A stretch of DNA of 64,000 bases from Bacteroidales bacterium (GCA_016926235.1 JAFGOZ010000071.1:1-64000); one strand, 5' to 3'. Positions 27,369 to 36,922 are shown, numbered from the stretch's first letter. Program-made: numbers and translations. Notes: generated from the letters alone by a model not told the origin.

Positions 27369-27707
27369 ATGAATAATTTAAGAAACAGAGTACAACTAAT
27401 TGGACATTTAGGTATGAATCCTGAAATTAAAAAATTTGATGCCGGTAAAACAATGGCAAAAATGACCTTAGCCACAAACGACACGTACAAAAACGCTAAC
27501 GGTGAAAAGATAACCGACACACAATGGCATAACCTGGTAGCCTGGGGACGTACAGCAACACTGGCTGAGAATTATCTCGAAAAAGGAAAAGAAATTGCTA
27601 TAGAAGGCAAGTTAGTTCATCGCTCTTATGATGACAAAGATGGTAACAAAAAATACGTTACCGAAATTGTAGTAAATGAAATAGTACTGCTAGGAAAGAA
27701 AAACTAA
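27369..27707 (+). CDS. ssb: Single-stranded DNA-binding protein, short form
   Basis: This 112-residue OB-fold protein has NLRNRVQLIGHLGMNPEIK at the start, WHNLVAWGRTATLAENYLEKG in the middle and VVNEIVLLGKK at the end, all SSB hallmarks. It stops right after the OB fold. The flexible linker and acidic tip (DDxIPF) through which replicative SSBs recruit partners are absent. It is therefore likely a second, accessory SSB, as Bacteroidota commonly have, rather than the essential copy. A strong intrinsic terminator follows at 27725-27760, so the gene is transcribed alone. Confidence 0.9.
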   Translation: MNNLRNRVQLIGHLGMNPEIKKFDAGKTMAKMTLATNDTYKNANGEKITDTQWHNLVAWGRTATLAENYLEKGKEIAIEGKLVHRSYDDKDGNKKYVTEIVVNEIVLLGKKN

Positions 27708-27724
27708 AAACTGCTGTAATATCG

Positions 27725-27760
27725 AAAAAGCCCTTGAGATAAATTTTCAAGGGCTTTTTT
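27725..27760 (+). terminator. Intrinsic terminator after ssb
   Basis: AAAAAGCCCTTG and CAAGGGCTTTTT form a 12-bp perfect stem around a 12-nt loop, and the right arm runs into six T residues. It starts 18 nt after the ssb stop. Confidence 0.9.
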
Positions 27761-27870
27761 GTTTAGTTAAATAAAAACAAATAAGCAATTAAACATAAAC
27801 TTTTTCGTAACAATTATAGGGGAACAATCGTAATAAATTGTTTATATAGAAAAGTTTAAGATTATCTGCT

Positions 27871-29379
27871 ATGCAGAATTTGTGGAGAAGGATATCGCTG
27901 CTAGGAATAGACAAAACAATACATAAGTCGTACAGGCACGAAATTGTTTTACTGAATCGTATTAACATCATAGTGCTTTTACTGGCATTATTACTTTTGG
28001 TTCTGGATATCATTGGGTCAAGTATCCTGGATAAAGTATTCGACGTAGGATCATTAAGATTAGTTTTAATAATTTTTATTTCCACTATTCAATTATTACT
28101 AAATTCTTACCAATACTTTCGCTTATCAAAACTATCACTGGTATTTACACTCCCATTTCTACTCATAATATTCCCTACTATCTTCAAAAAAGTTTCCAAT
28201 GAATATTTTGTCTGGTTTCCATTTGTACCCGTCACTCTGTCTATAATACCTCACTTAATATTCAATTATAAGTTAGAAAAGTTTTATTTGTTTTTTTCAT
28301 TAACTATTTATCTGGTGTTAACAATTTTTATAGACAAAATAATGTTAATTCACTCTGTTGAATTGCCGGAAATTTTTCCCATAATTCAAAAAGGATATCC
28401 TTACTATAAACTAGCATCCATTGTTAGTTTTATCTTTTTAAATGCATCCCTCTTTTATTTGTTTTCTGAAAACCGCAAACATGAAACCACACTTTTCTTT
28501 GCTCATCAGAATATTGATAGAAAACGTCTCGAACTAAAACACAAACATGCTGAACTAAACATAAAACATGAAGAACTGCTGAACAAAAACAGGGAGCTTG
28601 AAAAAGTTTTGGCTGAACTAAGTGAAACCCAGGATAAACTTATAGAATCAGAAAAGATGGCAACTTTGGGGACACTAACTGCTGGTATTGCCCATGACAT
28701 TGTAAATCCACTCAATTTTATATCTGGGATCATCCAGATTATAACACGCGATATAGAATTATTGGGTCACCAGCGCGGTATAAGAAGCGATAAAGCCAGC
28801 GAAACCCTGGTGAAAGAAATGGAAAATATTATAATTGATGCAAATCAGGGCGTTGAGAGGATTACCGGCATTATAAGTGGTTTATTAACATTCTCCTATG
28901 AAGGTAAATCTGAAGTTACTAAAAACGATGTGCACAATATCATTGAATCTTCACTTCTCATAATTAAATCAAAACTTTCTCATGAAATCACATTAAAGAA
29001 ATCATATCATAATATTCCTGATATTCTATGCGATGAAGGAAAAATATATCAAGTCATCTTAAATATAATAGATAACGCCATATTTGCAATTAAAAGCAAA
29101 CCTGTATTGAATAATGAAGAAATTGTAATTAAAACGGATTTGGTTGAATCTGATAATAAAAAATATGTATCTGTTACCATTGAAAATACGGGACCACCTA
29201 TCCCGGATGATGTAATAACAAAAATATTTAATCCTTTCTATACCACAAAAAGGAAGGGTGAAGGGACAGGCCTGGGCCTTTCGATATGTAATAATATCAT
29301 TCTTGAGCATAAAGGAATTTTAAAAGTACAAAACCGGGAAGATGAACGGGTAGTATTTACGATTCTCCTTCCTGTATAA
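27871..29379 (+). CDS. Membrane sensor histidine kinase
   Basis: This 502-residue two-component kinase has about six hydrophobic segments in residues 30-200 forming a 5-6TM sensor without an obvious extracellular domain. A coiled coil follows at about 210-262 (heptads of Leu/Glu/Lys), then HisKA with the phospho-acceptor His275 in GIAHDIVNPLNF. The HATPase_c domain has QVILNIIDNAIFAI (N box), a degenerate G1 region ENTGPPIPDDV, FNPFYTTKRKGEGTGLGLSI (F/G2 boxes) and a final VFTILLPV strand. The residue after the His is Asp where Glu is usual. No response regulator gene is adjacent; the lone receiver protein at 55242 is a possible but unproven partner. Confidence 0.88.
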   Translation: MQNLWRRISLLGIDKTIHKSYRHEIVLLNRINIIVLLLALLLLVLDIIGSSILDKVFDVGSLRLVLIIFISTIQLLLNSYQYFRLSKLSLVFTLPFLLIIFPTIFKKVSNEYFVWFPFVPVTLSIIPHLIFNYKLEKFYLFFSLTIYLVLTIFIDKIMLIHSVELPEIFPIIQKGYPYYKLASIVSFIFLNASLFYLFSENRKHETTLFFAHQNIDRKRLELKHKHAELNIKHEELLNKNRELEKVLAELSETQDKLIESEKMATLGTLTAGIAHDIVNPLNFISGIIQIITRDIELLGHQRGIRSDKASETLVKEMENIIIDANQGVERITGIISGLLTFSYEGKSEVTKNDVHNIIESSLLIIKSKLSHEITLKKSYHNIPDILCDEGKIYQVILNIIDNAIFAIKSKPVLNNEEIVIKTDLVESDNKKYVSVTIENTGPPIPDDVITKIFNPFYTTKRKGEGTGLGLSICNNIILEHKGILKVQNREDERVVFTILLPV

Positions 29380-29488
29380 TAACCTCTCCTGCAAAATAAC
29401 AAATATTCATTTTAACAAATTTTATGATCAATATAATAAATTGAATTACAATTTATTATGCATAATTCGAGATAAAAATCCAATTAGT

Positions 29489-29563
29489 ATTACGAATTTT
29501 CTCGTAATAAATATTTGGAATTACGAAAACAATCGTATATATTTGTACGAAATTATTCGTAAT
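29489..29563. promoter_or_regulatory. Three TACGA-N6-TCGTA operator palindromes before the BlaI-family gene
   Basis: Three copies of the same dyad stand in a row: ATTACGA/TCGTAAT at 29489-29508 (perfect arms, 6-nt spacer), TTACGA/TCGTAT at 29521-29538, and GTACGA/TCGTAA at 29545-29562. Dyad centres are about 31 and 24 bp apart. The last two flank or overlap the predicted -7 element, as expected of an autoregulated BlaI-type repressor. Confidence 0.7.
29514..29545 (+). promoter_or_regulatory. Promoter of the BlaI/M56 operon
   Basis: TTTG at 29514-29517 and TATATTTG at 29538-29545 match the Bacteroidota -33 (TTTG) and -7 (TAnnTTTG) elements exactly, with a 20-bp spacer. The start codon is at 29580. 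The element lies inside the triple operator. Confidence 0.75.
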
Positions 29564-29579
29564 TAATAATTCTATTAAA

Positions 29580-29957
29580 ATGTCAAATAAACCAACAGCA
29601 GCTGAACTGGAAGTATTAAAGGTACTCTGGTCAAAAGGACCTACCACTGTGAAGGAGGTAAATGAAGTACTTAATGAAAAAAGAGATGTGGGTTATACAA
29701 CAACTTTAAAAATTATGCAATTGATGCATGAAAAAGGCATGTTGTCAAGAGAAGAAAACGGCAGAAGTCACATTTACACACCTGAAATTGATGAAAAACA
29801 AGCCCAGGATGCCCTTGTAAATAACTTATTAACTACTGCTTTTGAAGGTTCAGCAATGAAGCTTGTTATGCAAGCTCTGGGTAATACAAAAACTTCAAAA
29901 GAAGATCTTGAGCAAATTAAAAATTTTATTAATAAAATGGAGGAGGAAAACAAATGA
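29580..29957 (+). CDS. BlaI/MecI/CopY-family repressor
   Basis: This 125-residue dimeric winged-helix repressor has PTAAELEVLKVLWSKGPTTVKEV at the N-terminus and the recognition region VGYTTTLKIMQLMHEKGML. The wing ENGRSHIYTP is followed by a C-terminal dimerisation helix. In the BlaI/BlaR1 scheme the repressor is cleaved or released when the membrane metalloprotease senses its signal. Its stop overlaps the start of the M56 gene by 4 nt (ATGA), so the pair is translationally coupled. The three dyads upstream are its likely binding sites. Confidence 0.93.
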   Translation: MSNKPTAAELEVLKVLWSKGPTTVKEVNEVLNEKRDVGYTTTLKIMQLMHEKGMLSREENGRSHIYTPEIDEKQAQDALVNNLLTTAFEGSAMKLVMQALGNTKTSKEDLEQIKNFINKMEEENK

Positions 29958-32218
29958 GTTCCCTTGAAAAACTACTCTCGTCAGATCTTATCAGATCCTT
30001 GGGCTGGTCATTGGTCCATTCCCTTTGGCAAGGCGCCATTCTCGCATTACTTTTTGCTGTAATCCTGCTATTTTTACATAAATACTCATCAAAAACAAGA
30101 TATTTTTTGTCAGTTAGCGTCCTTCTCATGTTTTTTCTGTCTTTTGCAATTACATTCACTCTTGTATATAGTAAATATAAGAACGCACCTGCTACAAGCA
30201 CAATTGTACAGATAGATAATCCTGTTTTTACAAATATCAGTGAACAACGAGCTAGTGAGTTCACTCAAAATGATAATATTATTGCTGAGCAAACATTAGT
30301 GGTAGAAACAGAGAGGCTATCTATAAAAAAAATCATGGCAGGTTTCACAAGCTATTATAACGAACATTTACATTTAATTGTTACTATTTGGCTACTTGGG
30401 GTATTGTTGCTCACACTCAAATTGCTTGGTGGACTTGGCTATGCACAGCGGTTAAAAAAATACAAAATACATCAAGTTCCTGAAACATGGCAGGATCGCT
30501 TTATGGAACTAAAATCACGGTTTGGGTTAAATAAAAAGATCACTTTCCTTGAATCAGCATTAGCTAAAGTTCCACAGGCAATTGGGTACTTCAAACCAGC
30601 AATATTATTGCCGGCTGGTCTTCTAACAGGACTCTCAGCCAAACAGATTGAATCCATTATATTACATGAACTGGCTCATATTTTCAGACGAGATTATCTG
30701 ATAAATATAATACAATCCATAGTTGAAATAATATTCTTCTATCATCCTGCTGTATGGTGGATATCATCTATTATCCGTGAAGAAAGGGAAAACTGCTGTG
30801 ATGATATGGTAGTAGAAATGTCTGGTGATAAAATAAACTATATGAAAACACTTGTTGACCTGGAAGAATATCAAAATATACCAGTAAACATGGCCATGGC
30901 TATTTCCGGTAAAAAAGGAAATAAATTGTTTAACAGGATTAAACGGATAAGCCTTAATTCAAAACGGATGTCGAACTTTTCAGAAGGCTTTGTAGCCGCG
31001 TGCATTATATTCTTCAGCATTTTTATTCTTGGATTCTCTGCTCATGCATCTGTTAAAAAAACAGGAGGATATACTGCGAGAAATATTAATAATGAGGAAT
31101 TGATGTCATCAGATTCAGTTCTTGCCATACAGTTTAGTAACGGAAAGTATGGTGACAGTTCAGTCTATATTCATCAACCTGACGATAGCATTTTAAATAT
31201 AAAGGCATCAAAAGACAAGAAGAATGAATTAGTCATAAGCCAGGCAGATAGTATCATTCTGTTGGCTAAAAATTTTGCCAACGTGGATGTAAAACAGGAA
31301 AATGGAATGACATCCATTGTAATAACAAATAAAACCAAGGTCCAAGATGCTGAACCGGATGTTCAACCTTCAATATCAACTGGAAGAAGTGAAACCGAAG
31401 CTCCAACTACTGGATCCATAAGAGAAACCGAATATGTTTACGGGAATGGGAAATTATTTGAAGCCGTAAAGAATAAAAACTACATGGAAACCGAGCGATT
31501 GTTGAAAGCAGGTGCCAATCCCAATGAAAGAAATAAAGACGGTTATCCCTGTCTGGTAGAAGCTTCAAAAAGAGGCATGTATAGTATTACTAAATTATTA
31601 CTTGAATATGGGGCTGACCCGGATATTACATATAATGATAACTGGACTCCGTTGCTAAAAGCCGTTCAGGATAACAGATATGCTACAGTGGACCTGCTAA
31701 TCACAAATGGTGCTGATGTAAACCATGCTGATGTAAAAGGATGGACACCTCTCATGGAAGCCGGTGACGAAGACTACATCATTATGAAAACATTGATTGA
31801 TCATGGTGCTAATATCCATTTTAAATCACATGATGGAAGAACTGCACTTTTTGAAGCAGTAAAAGGCAATAGTTATGAAAATACCAAGCAATTATTAGAC
31901 GCGGGAGCAAAAGTAAATGTTCAGCAATACGATGGTTATACGTGCCTTATGGAAGCAGCCGATGAGCAGCTTGAGATAACCATTCTGTTGTTACAGCGTG
32001 GTGCTGATATCAACCTCAGCAAATACAATGGATGGACGCCATTACATAATGCCATAAAAGATGGGAGATATGATTTAACAAAACTACTAATTGATAACGG
32101 AGCTGATTTAAATGCTGCATACAAAGGATTGACTCCCTATGAGTATGCGCGGGATATTGGACAGCATGATTTAGCGCGCTTATTAAAGAAGGAAATGCTG
32201 GGCAAAAAAGGACATTAA
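29954..32218 (+). CDS. BlaR1/MecR1-type M56 metalloprotease with ankyrin-repeat tail
   Basis: This 754-residue integral-membrane sensor protease has membrane segments at about residues 22-41, 50-71 and 140-160, and a further one at about 350-368. The zinc site HELAH lies at residues 238-242, with downstream EERENCCDD supplying the third ligand region. After the last membrane segment, where BlaR1 carries a penicillin-binding sensor, this protein has a ~125-residue linker. About eight ankyrin repeats follow, from residue ~490 to the end (units such as LLLEYGADPDITYNDNWTPL). The tail is predicted extracytoplasmic by BlaR1 topology. The signal is thus likely a protein or envelope state rather than a beta-lactam; that is inference. 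Confidence 0.88.
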   Translation: MSSLEKLLSSDLIRSLGWSLVHSLWQGAILALLFAVILLFLHKYSSKTRYFLSVSVLLMFFLSFAITFTLVYSKYKNAPATSTIVQIDNPVFTNISEQRASEFTQNDNIIAEQTLVVETERLSIKKIMAGFTSYYNEHLHLIVTIWLLGVLLLTLKLLGGLGYAQRLKKYKIHQVPETWQDRFMELKSRFGLNKKITFLESALAKVPQAIGYFKPAILLPAGLLTGLSAKQIESIILHELAHIFRRDYLINIIQSIVEIIFFYHPAVWWISSIIREERENCCDDMVVEMSGDKINYMKTLVDLEEYQNIPVNMAMAISGKKGNKLFNRIKRISLNSKRMSNFSEGFVAACIIFFSIFILGFSAHASVKKTGGYTARNINNEELMSSDSVLAIQFSNGKYGDSSVYIHQPDDSILNIKASKDKKNELVISQADSIILLAKNFANVDVKQENGMTSIVITNKTKVQDAEPDVQPSISTGRSETEAPTTGSIRETEYVYGNGKLFEAVKNKNYMETERLLKAGANPNERNKDGYPCLVEASKRGMYSITKLLLEYGADPDITYNDNWTPLLKAVQDNRYATVDLLITNGADVNHADVKGWTPLMEAGDEDYIIMKTLIDHGANIHFKSHDGRTALFEAVKGNSYENTKQLLDAGAKVNVQQYDGYTCLMEAADEQLEITILLLQRGADINLSKYNGWTPLHNAIKDGRYDLTKLLIDNGADLNAAYKGLTPYEYARDIGQHDLARLLKKEMLGKKGH

Positions 32219-32334
32219 TGTTTGATTAAAACGCTGACACAATATTTTGTAAAGAATAAGTTCAGAAAAATTTTGGTGATGATCTTTTAGAAAAACAAAA
32301 TAGCAGTTTCTACTTTTAAATAAAAAATACAAAT

Positions 32335-32937
32335 ATGAAGCGCAGGATAATAATTAGTATTTTGATCTTTTTATTCAGTTTAATCTCAAATGTATCAGGA
32401 CAAAACCTGAATACTAAGGATTCATTGAAAGCTTGCATCATTATAAATGACTTTTTTGATTGGTACCTTGGGGCTATTAATAAAAAAAACAATTCTGCCT
32501 ATCAACCAAGATTCATGGAAAGTAAGATAGGGTATACAAGTTTGGATTTTAAAGAATATTTTAAAAATCTTAAAAAACACCATTGCTCTAATACATTGAT
32601 TAAAAATGAAAGAGAATCGTATAATCAATGTTTAAAAAACCTGGAAGAAATACCATACAGTGATTTTATAACTCAATTCACAAAATCAGATCAATATGAA
32701 AAGATTGATTGCGGTTTGGTGAATAATCATCGGTGGATATGTAGACAAGAATCCATACAAGGTATTCGGATTAAAACTGTAAGACAGGATTCATGTAATC
32801 AAATTAAAGTGGTTATAGATTATTATTCTGATAATGAAGAAAATAATGAGATATTCAAAATAAGAAATAGTGAAATAATGATATTAAAACTAAAAAATAG
32901 TGAAATGAAAATTAATAGTATCGATTGCAGAAATTAA
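32335..32937 (+). CDS. Hypothetical secreted protein (200 aa)
   Basis: No family firmly recognised. A signal peptide covers residues 1-22 (cleavage near VSG-Q). The mature part has FFDWYLGAINKK near residue 40 and a later VVIDYYSDNEENNE, giving the mixed alpha/beta look of small DUF3828-like lipocalin or NTF2-fold proteins, but I cannot assign it. Five cysteines are present. It follows the M56 gene after 116 nt on the same strand and may belong to the same regulon. Confidence 0.6.
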   Translation: MKRRIIISILIFLFSLISNVSGQNLNTKDSLKACIIINDFFDWYLGAINKKNNSAYQPRFMESKIGYTSLDFKEYFKNLKKHHCSNTLIKNERESYNQCLKNLEEIPYSDFITQFTKSDQYEKIDCGLVNNHRWICRQESIQGIRIKTVRQDSCNQIKVVIDYYSDNEENNEIFKIRNSEIMILKLKNSEMKINSIDCRN

Positions 32938-33172
32938 AGGTTTACATTCAATATCATTCACTTATAAAAATTTTCATATTCACTAAGAGGCTTAATTAAA
33001 CAACATTGGATTAGTAATAATATTTAATAGCAGTAACTAAGTCCCGAAGTTTGTTCCACGAGTTAAGAATACATCTTTATTATAATCGGGGCAAACTGAA
33101 TGTTTACCTTATCCTTTAAAGTAATAAGAATATAAAAAAAACATTTAGACTATGAGTGCTTCATCCTCACAA

Positions 33173-34453
33173 CTACTTAAATGTTAATTTGTATTCATTT
33201 AGTAAGTACTCCTCTGCCTCTATTGACCATAATCCATTATTCCTGTTACATATTTCATGTAAAGTTCTAAAGAAAGGATCAGTCTTTCCTTTTTCAGCAA
33301 AATCAGTTATAGCAGTTAAAGGCATTTTTATATGTGTGTACATCAATTTTTTACCCCCTGGAATTTTAGGCAGGTTGAGTGTTGTATGCGGAACCGCATC
33401 CAATCCCCCGATATGAGTAACTAATCCGGCAGGATCAAGTCCTTTTGAAAGATAATAAAGAGCCTCTTTAAGGTCATCATTATTTCCTCCTGAAGTACCA
33501 ACCACATGAGTAAAACGATAATGAATGTTATAAAAATTGAATTTAGCACTGAATTTAGGATCAGATGGCCCTGCAAAAAAATTTAAACAACCATCTTCAG
33601 CAAGCAATGCATCTGCCTGTTCAACCAAAGCTGATACAGGGGCAAAAACGAATACATCATCATAACCTTTGCCATTTGTAATTTCCAATAACCCCTTAAC
33701 CTGATCAGGGAAATTGCTTGTGTTTACGTACATCAATTGTATACCTTTTTTAGCAGCTTCTCCAGGTGTATACAAGCTGGCAGCCCTGTCAAGCCTTTCC
33801 TGATCTATATCCGTAATGATCAGCTTACCGGGATGCCTGTCTTCACGATGAATGGCATAATTAATTGCAGCGAGTCCCATGGGCCCGGCGCCTGCCAGAA
33901 TGATCATATCCCCTTTTTCTTTGATATCCATTTTGTGCACATAGGAGCCTGGCGTTGCATGGTAATTTGCATGCATTGCTCCAATCACACATGATAGTGG
34001 CTCTGCCAAAGATGCAGCATAAAATCCTTTGCCTTCATAGGATAACAGGCAATCCTGCTCCATTACTTCAGAAGGAATTATTATATATGTAGCATCCCCA
34101 CCAATGTATTTGTATGAATAACCAGGAGCGCTTAGAATTCCAACAGGCCCTTTTTCATAATTTAATGCCGGCTGTATTGAAAATTTCTGCCCTGCAGTGA
34201 ATTTGTGCTGCCAGTCCTTACCTATATCAATCAATTCACCAGCAAATTCATGTCCAATTATAATGGGGTTTTTTGTCACATCATTTGGGATACGTTTGTG
34301 CTCAGTTCCCTGGGTTGCTGCTTTATAGGATGACATGCACAAAGAGTCTGTCACAATTTTTGCCAGTATCTCATTGTCCTTAATCTTTGGTAAATCAAAT
34401 TCTTCAAGCCTCAAGTCTTCTTTACCGTATAGTCGTACTGCTTTTGTCTTCAT
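33173..34453 (-). CDS. SorE-like zinc-dependent sugar (phosphate) dehydrogenase
   Basis: This 426-residue medium-chain dehydrogenase is related to L-sorbose-1-phosphate reductase. The catalytic zinc ligands are visible as Cys in SLCMSSYKAA (near residue 38) and the GHEFAGELIDIG motif (near 68). The Rossmann loop is ILAGAGPMGLAAINYA, near residue 190. The four-cysteine structural-zinc lobe of typical alcohol dehydrogenases is absent, as in SorE. It is the last gene of the leftward operon E2-E1-PHP-SDR-this gene, 54 nt after the SDR. SorE reduces a ketose phosphate to an alditol phosphate; whether the substrate here is phosphorylated is unknown because no kinase or PTS gene is present. Confidence 0.82.
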   Translation of the reverse strand: MKTKAVRLYGKEDLRLEEFDLPKIKDNEILAKIVTDSLCMSSYKAATQGTEHKRIPNDVTKNPIIIGHEFAGELIDIGKDWQHKFTAGQKFSIQPALNYEKGPVGILSAPGYSYKYIGGDATYIIIPSEVMEQDCLLSYEGKGFYAASLAEPLSCVIGAMHANYHATPGSYVHKMDIKEKGDMIILAGAGPMGLAAINYAIHREDRHPGKLIITDIDQERLDRAASLYTPGEAAKKGIQLMYVNTSNFPDQVKGLLEITNGKGYDDVFVFAPVSALVEQADALLAEDGCLNFFAGPSDPKFSAKFNFYNIHYRFTHVVGTSGGNNDDLKEALYYLSKGLDPAGLVTHIGGLDAVPHTTLNLPKIPGGKKLMYTHIKMPLTAITDFAEKGKTDPFFRTLHEICNRNNGLWSIEAEEYLLNEYKLTFK

Positions 34454-34507
34454 TTTAGAGTTTCGGTGTTATAAATAATTACCAAAGATAAACGTTCCTG
34501 AGGAAAT

Positions 34508-35677
34508 TTAGTTTAACATATTTTGCCCCCCTGTGACAGGAACTGCCTGTCCGGTTTCATATTCCTGCTCCATTACATAGTATATAGCCCTTACCACATC
34601 AATAACACGGCATCCCCTACCGGCAGGAACCTGTTTCTCGTAAAATTTCTTTACATCCTCAATATTTTTTGCACCGGGAACTTTCCCGGCTTTTAAATAT
34701 TGTACAAACAATCCGTTTTGCGGATCTGACCATAGCGGACCATCAAAGAAATTACCCGGACATATAGAGTTAACTTTAATTCTATCCGGCATTAACTCTA
34801 ATGCAAATGATTGTGTAAGACCAATACCTCCAAATTTTCCACCGGCATAGGCAAAATTTTTGTTACTTCCCTTAAGACCGGATTTTGAGTTTATTTGTAT
34901 AATATCAAAATATCTCTTATCTGAATATGCGCTTTGGATTTTCATTACAGCAGATGAATATTTAGCACAGTAAAAATATCCTGTATAGTTCACATTGGTC
35001 ATCAATGCAAAGGTTTTGGGATCCATCTCATCCAGGCCCCCGGCTCGTAAAATTCCGGCATTACTTATCATTACATCAAGACCGCCAAATTCTATTACGC
35101 TCTGTGCTACTAAGTTTTCCACGCTCTCAGGATTGGAAACATCAGCATGAACAAAAAAGGCTTTATTTGCTCTTCCCATCTTGTTTAACTGATTTTCAAG
35201 GGTTTTTCCTTTTTCTTCATTCAGGTCAGCAATGATAATATTAGCACCTTCAGAAAACATTTCTTCAACGATTCCTTCCCCAAAGCCCATGGCTCCGCCG
35301 GTTACTATCACTATTTTTTGGTTTGCACGACCGTCAACCGGGATGTCAGGAACAGAAAGCTTTAATTTCTCCCCTTTCTGCCATTTCTTGTAAATATCAG
35401 TTAAAAAATCTACATTTGCCTTGCTTTGAGAAAAAGCAACCAGGCCCTGCCCGTCCAAACCTATGAAACAACTGGTGGGCAGGGCACTGGATTTCTTCTT
35501 CAACTCCTGAAGACCTTCATCGCCTTCTATCTTCATTGAAATAATATGATCAGGATACTCCTTTTTAAAATTTTGAATTTGATCGTCCGTAGCCTCAATA
35601 AATTTAGCAATTCCCGCATTCTTTCCTTTTGACAGGATCATACGGATTGCAGGTAATATGTTAACCAGGTGATCCAT
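34508..35677 (-). CDS. SrlD-like short-chain dehydrogenase with N-terminal extension
   Basis: This 389-residue protein has an N-terminal ~115-residue extension (with KFIEATDDQIQNFKKEYP) of unknown fold, followed by a classical SDR. The cofactor loop is VTGGAMGFGEGI (~residue 125), NAG is at about 205, the catalytic Ser is in INSKSGLKG and Tyr-x3-Lys in YAGGK. The closest family I can name is the long-form sorbitol-6-phosphate 2-dehydrogenase group. Its start overlaps the PHP gene stop by one base (TAATG). A SorE-like reductase plus an SrlD-like oxidase in one operon recalls the L-sorbose route, where an alditol intermediate lets two dehydrogenases invert a carbon. The true substrate here is unknown. 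Confidence 0.82.
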   Translation of the reverse strand: MDHLVNILPAIRMILSKGKNAGIAKFIEATDDQIQNFKKEYPDHIISMKIEGDEGLQELKKKSSALPTSCFIGLDGQGLVAFSQSKANVDFLTDIYKKWQKGEKLKLSVPDIPVDGRANQKIVIVTGGAMGFGEGIVEEMFSEGANIIIADLNEEKGKTLENQLNKMGRANKAFFVHADVSNPESVENLVAQSVIEFGGLDVMISNAGILRAGGLDEMDPKTFALMTNVNYTGYFYCAKYSSAVMKIQSAYSDKRYFDIIQINSKSGLKGSNKNFAYAGGKFGGIGLTQSFALELMPDRIKVNSICPGNFFDGPLWSDPQNGLFVQYLKAGKVPGAKNIEDVKKFYEKQVPAGRGCRVIDVVRAIYYVMEQEYETGQAVPVTGGQNMLN

Positions 35678-36903
35678 TACTTTTTATTGAAATAATAGTT
35701 AATTACTGCATCCCCTAAATCTTCCAATTCATCACGTTTATCTTTTTGATATCCCTTATACCATAATCCACCCTTCTCCATTAAAAATTGGTGTGCCGCA
35801 ACAACACAGGCTCCTCTGTAATTAATTTCTTTTAATACCTCTGATAAATCTTCTTTTCTACGGCATGAAATTTTTATGGGTGCCTTCCCCGGAGCATTGT
35901 GCTCTGTACCGTAAGTAATCACAAATCCCTTGTTGTAGAAAAATTCTGAATATTCGGTTAAAGGTTCTATTGCATTTCTTCCAGGAATGAATTCAATACT
36001 AGAAATATTGTTTTTCTCAAGCTCTTTAAGCAAAGCTTCTTTATTTCCTTCAAACTCTGTATATGTATTATCAGGATCGTCCAATAATAACGGATAAGTA
36101 GTGATACCGCCTGATGCCAGTATTACCTCATTTATCTCCTGTAAACTCATGAATGCGCTTTCTTCTTCGGGGATAAATGCTTTTCCTCCAGCTTTTAGCA
36201 GTTTACTTCTGATTTCATTCTCCAATGCAGCAAAATCAGACAATGGAGATTTTGGTGCACTACCAAACAAAGTAGTATAAAAAACCATCCTGTCAGATTC
36301 ATTAGTATATACTTTTTCGGCTTTTACCCGTAAAGCTGTTGCCAGGTGCCTCTCTCGTATCAAGTGCTTTGCATACACTTCATACATCTCTTTCATGGAG
36401 AATTGTATGGCAGGATTTATAGGCTTTAGCAAATCGTTCAATTTATTGATCATCCCGGCAATCTGATCCTGTCCGGCATCAATTACTGATTTAAGCTTTG
36501 ATTTGAGGGATTCGGATAACTCAGAATTTTGCTTCAGCCCTTTTCCACTAATATAAATTCTTCCAGGATTATTTGGGTCATTTATCCGAATATTGTTTTC
36601 CTGAGCATCCTTTTTTACGCCAATGAATTCAATATTTAGTAAAGGAAATATGCCTGATGTTTTGCATTTCTCAATAAATTCATCATACCCCCTGGTAACC
36701 AGAAAATCATTAATCCCTAATACCTGCACTTTCTCTTCTGCTGCTTGTTTTACAGCTTCTTCAATATCTTTAAAGGCACTGAATGAATAAGGTGTGTGAA
36801 TATGAGCATTAACATCAGGAATGGTCTTTATATCCTGCTTCTCATACCACAACATCAGGTCGTTTACCGTGGGAAAATCATCAAACAATCCTTTTCTTTG
36901 CAT
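35677..36903 (-). CDS. PHP-domain metal-dependent hydrolase
   Basis: This 408-residue protein has the polymerase-and-histidinol-phosphatase (PHP) metal motifs: NAHIHTPYS near residue 34, NIEFIG near 90, a later RERHLA, and GTEHNAPG near 345. A fourth motif, AAHQ, lies near 378. PHP proteins of this size are usually phosphoesterases with a trinuclear metal site. A long helical insert separates the first and second halves. It starts 19 nt after the E1 gene stop and overlaps the SDR gene by one base, so it belongs firmly to the operon. Its substrate is presumably a sugar-derived phosphate or lactone; the sequence does not say which. Confidence 0.75.
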   Translation of the reverse strand: MQRKGLFDDFPTVNDLMLWYEKQDIKTIPDVNAHIHTPYSFSAFKDIEEAVKQAAEEKVQVLGINDFLVTRGYDEFIEKCKTSGIFPLLNIEFIGVKKDAQENNIRINDPNNPGRIYISGKGLKQNSELSESLKSKLKSVIDAGQDQIAGMINKLNDLLKPINPAIQFSMKEMYEVYAKHLIRERHLATALRVKAEKVYTNESDRMVFYTTLFGSAPKSPLSDFAALENEIRSKLLKAGGKAFIPEEESAFMSLQEINEVILASGGITTYPLLLDDPDNTYTEFEGNKEALLKELEKNNISSIEFIPGRNAIEPLTEYSEFFYNKGFVITYGTEHNAPGKAPIKISCRRKEDLSEVLKEINYRGACVVAAHQFLMEKGGLWYKGYQKDKRDELEDLGDAVINYYFNKK

Positions 36904-36922
36904 AGTTATTGCAATTCTATAA

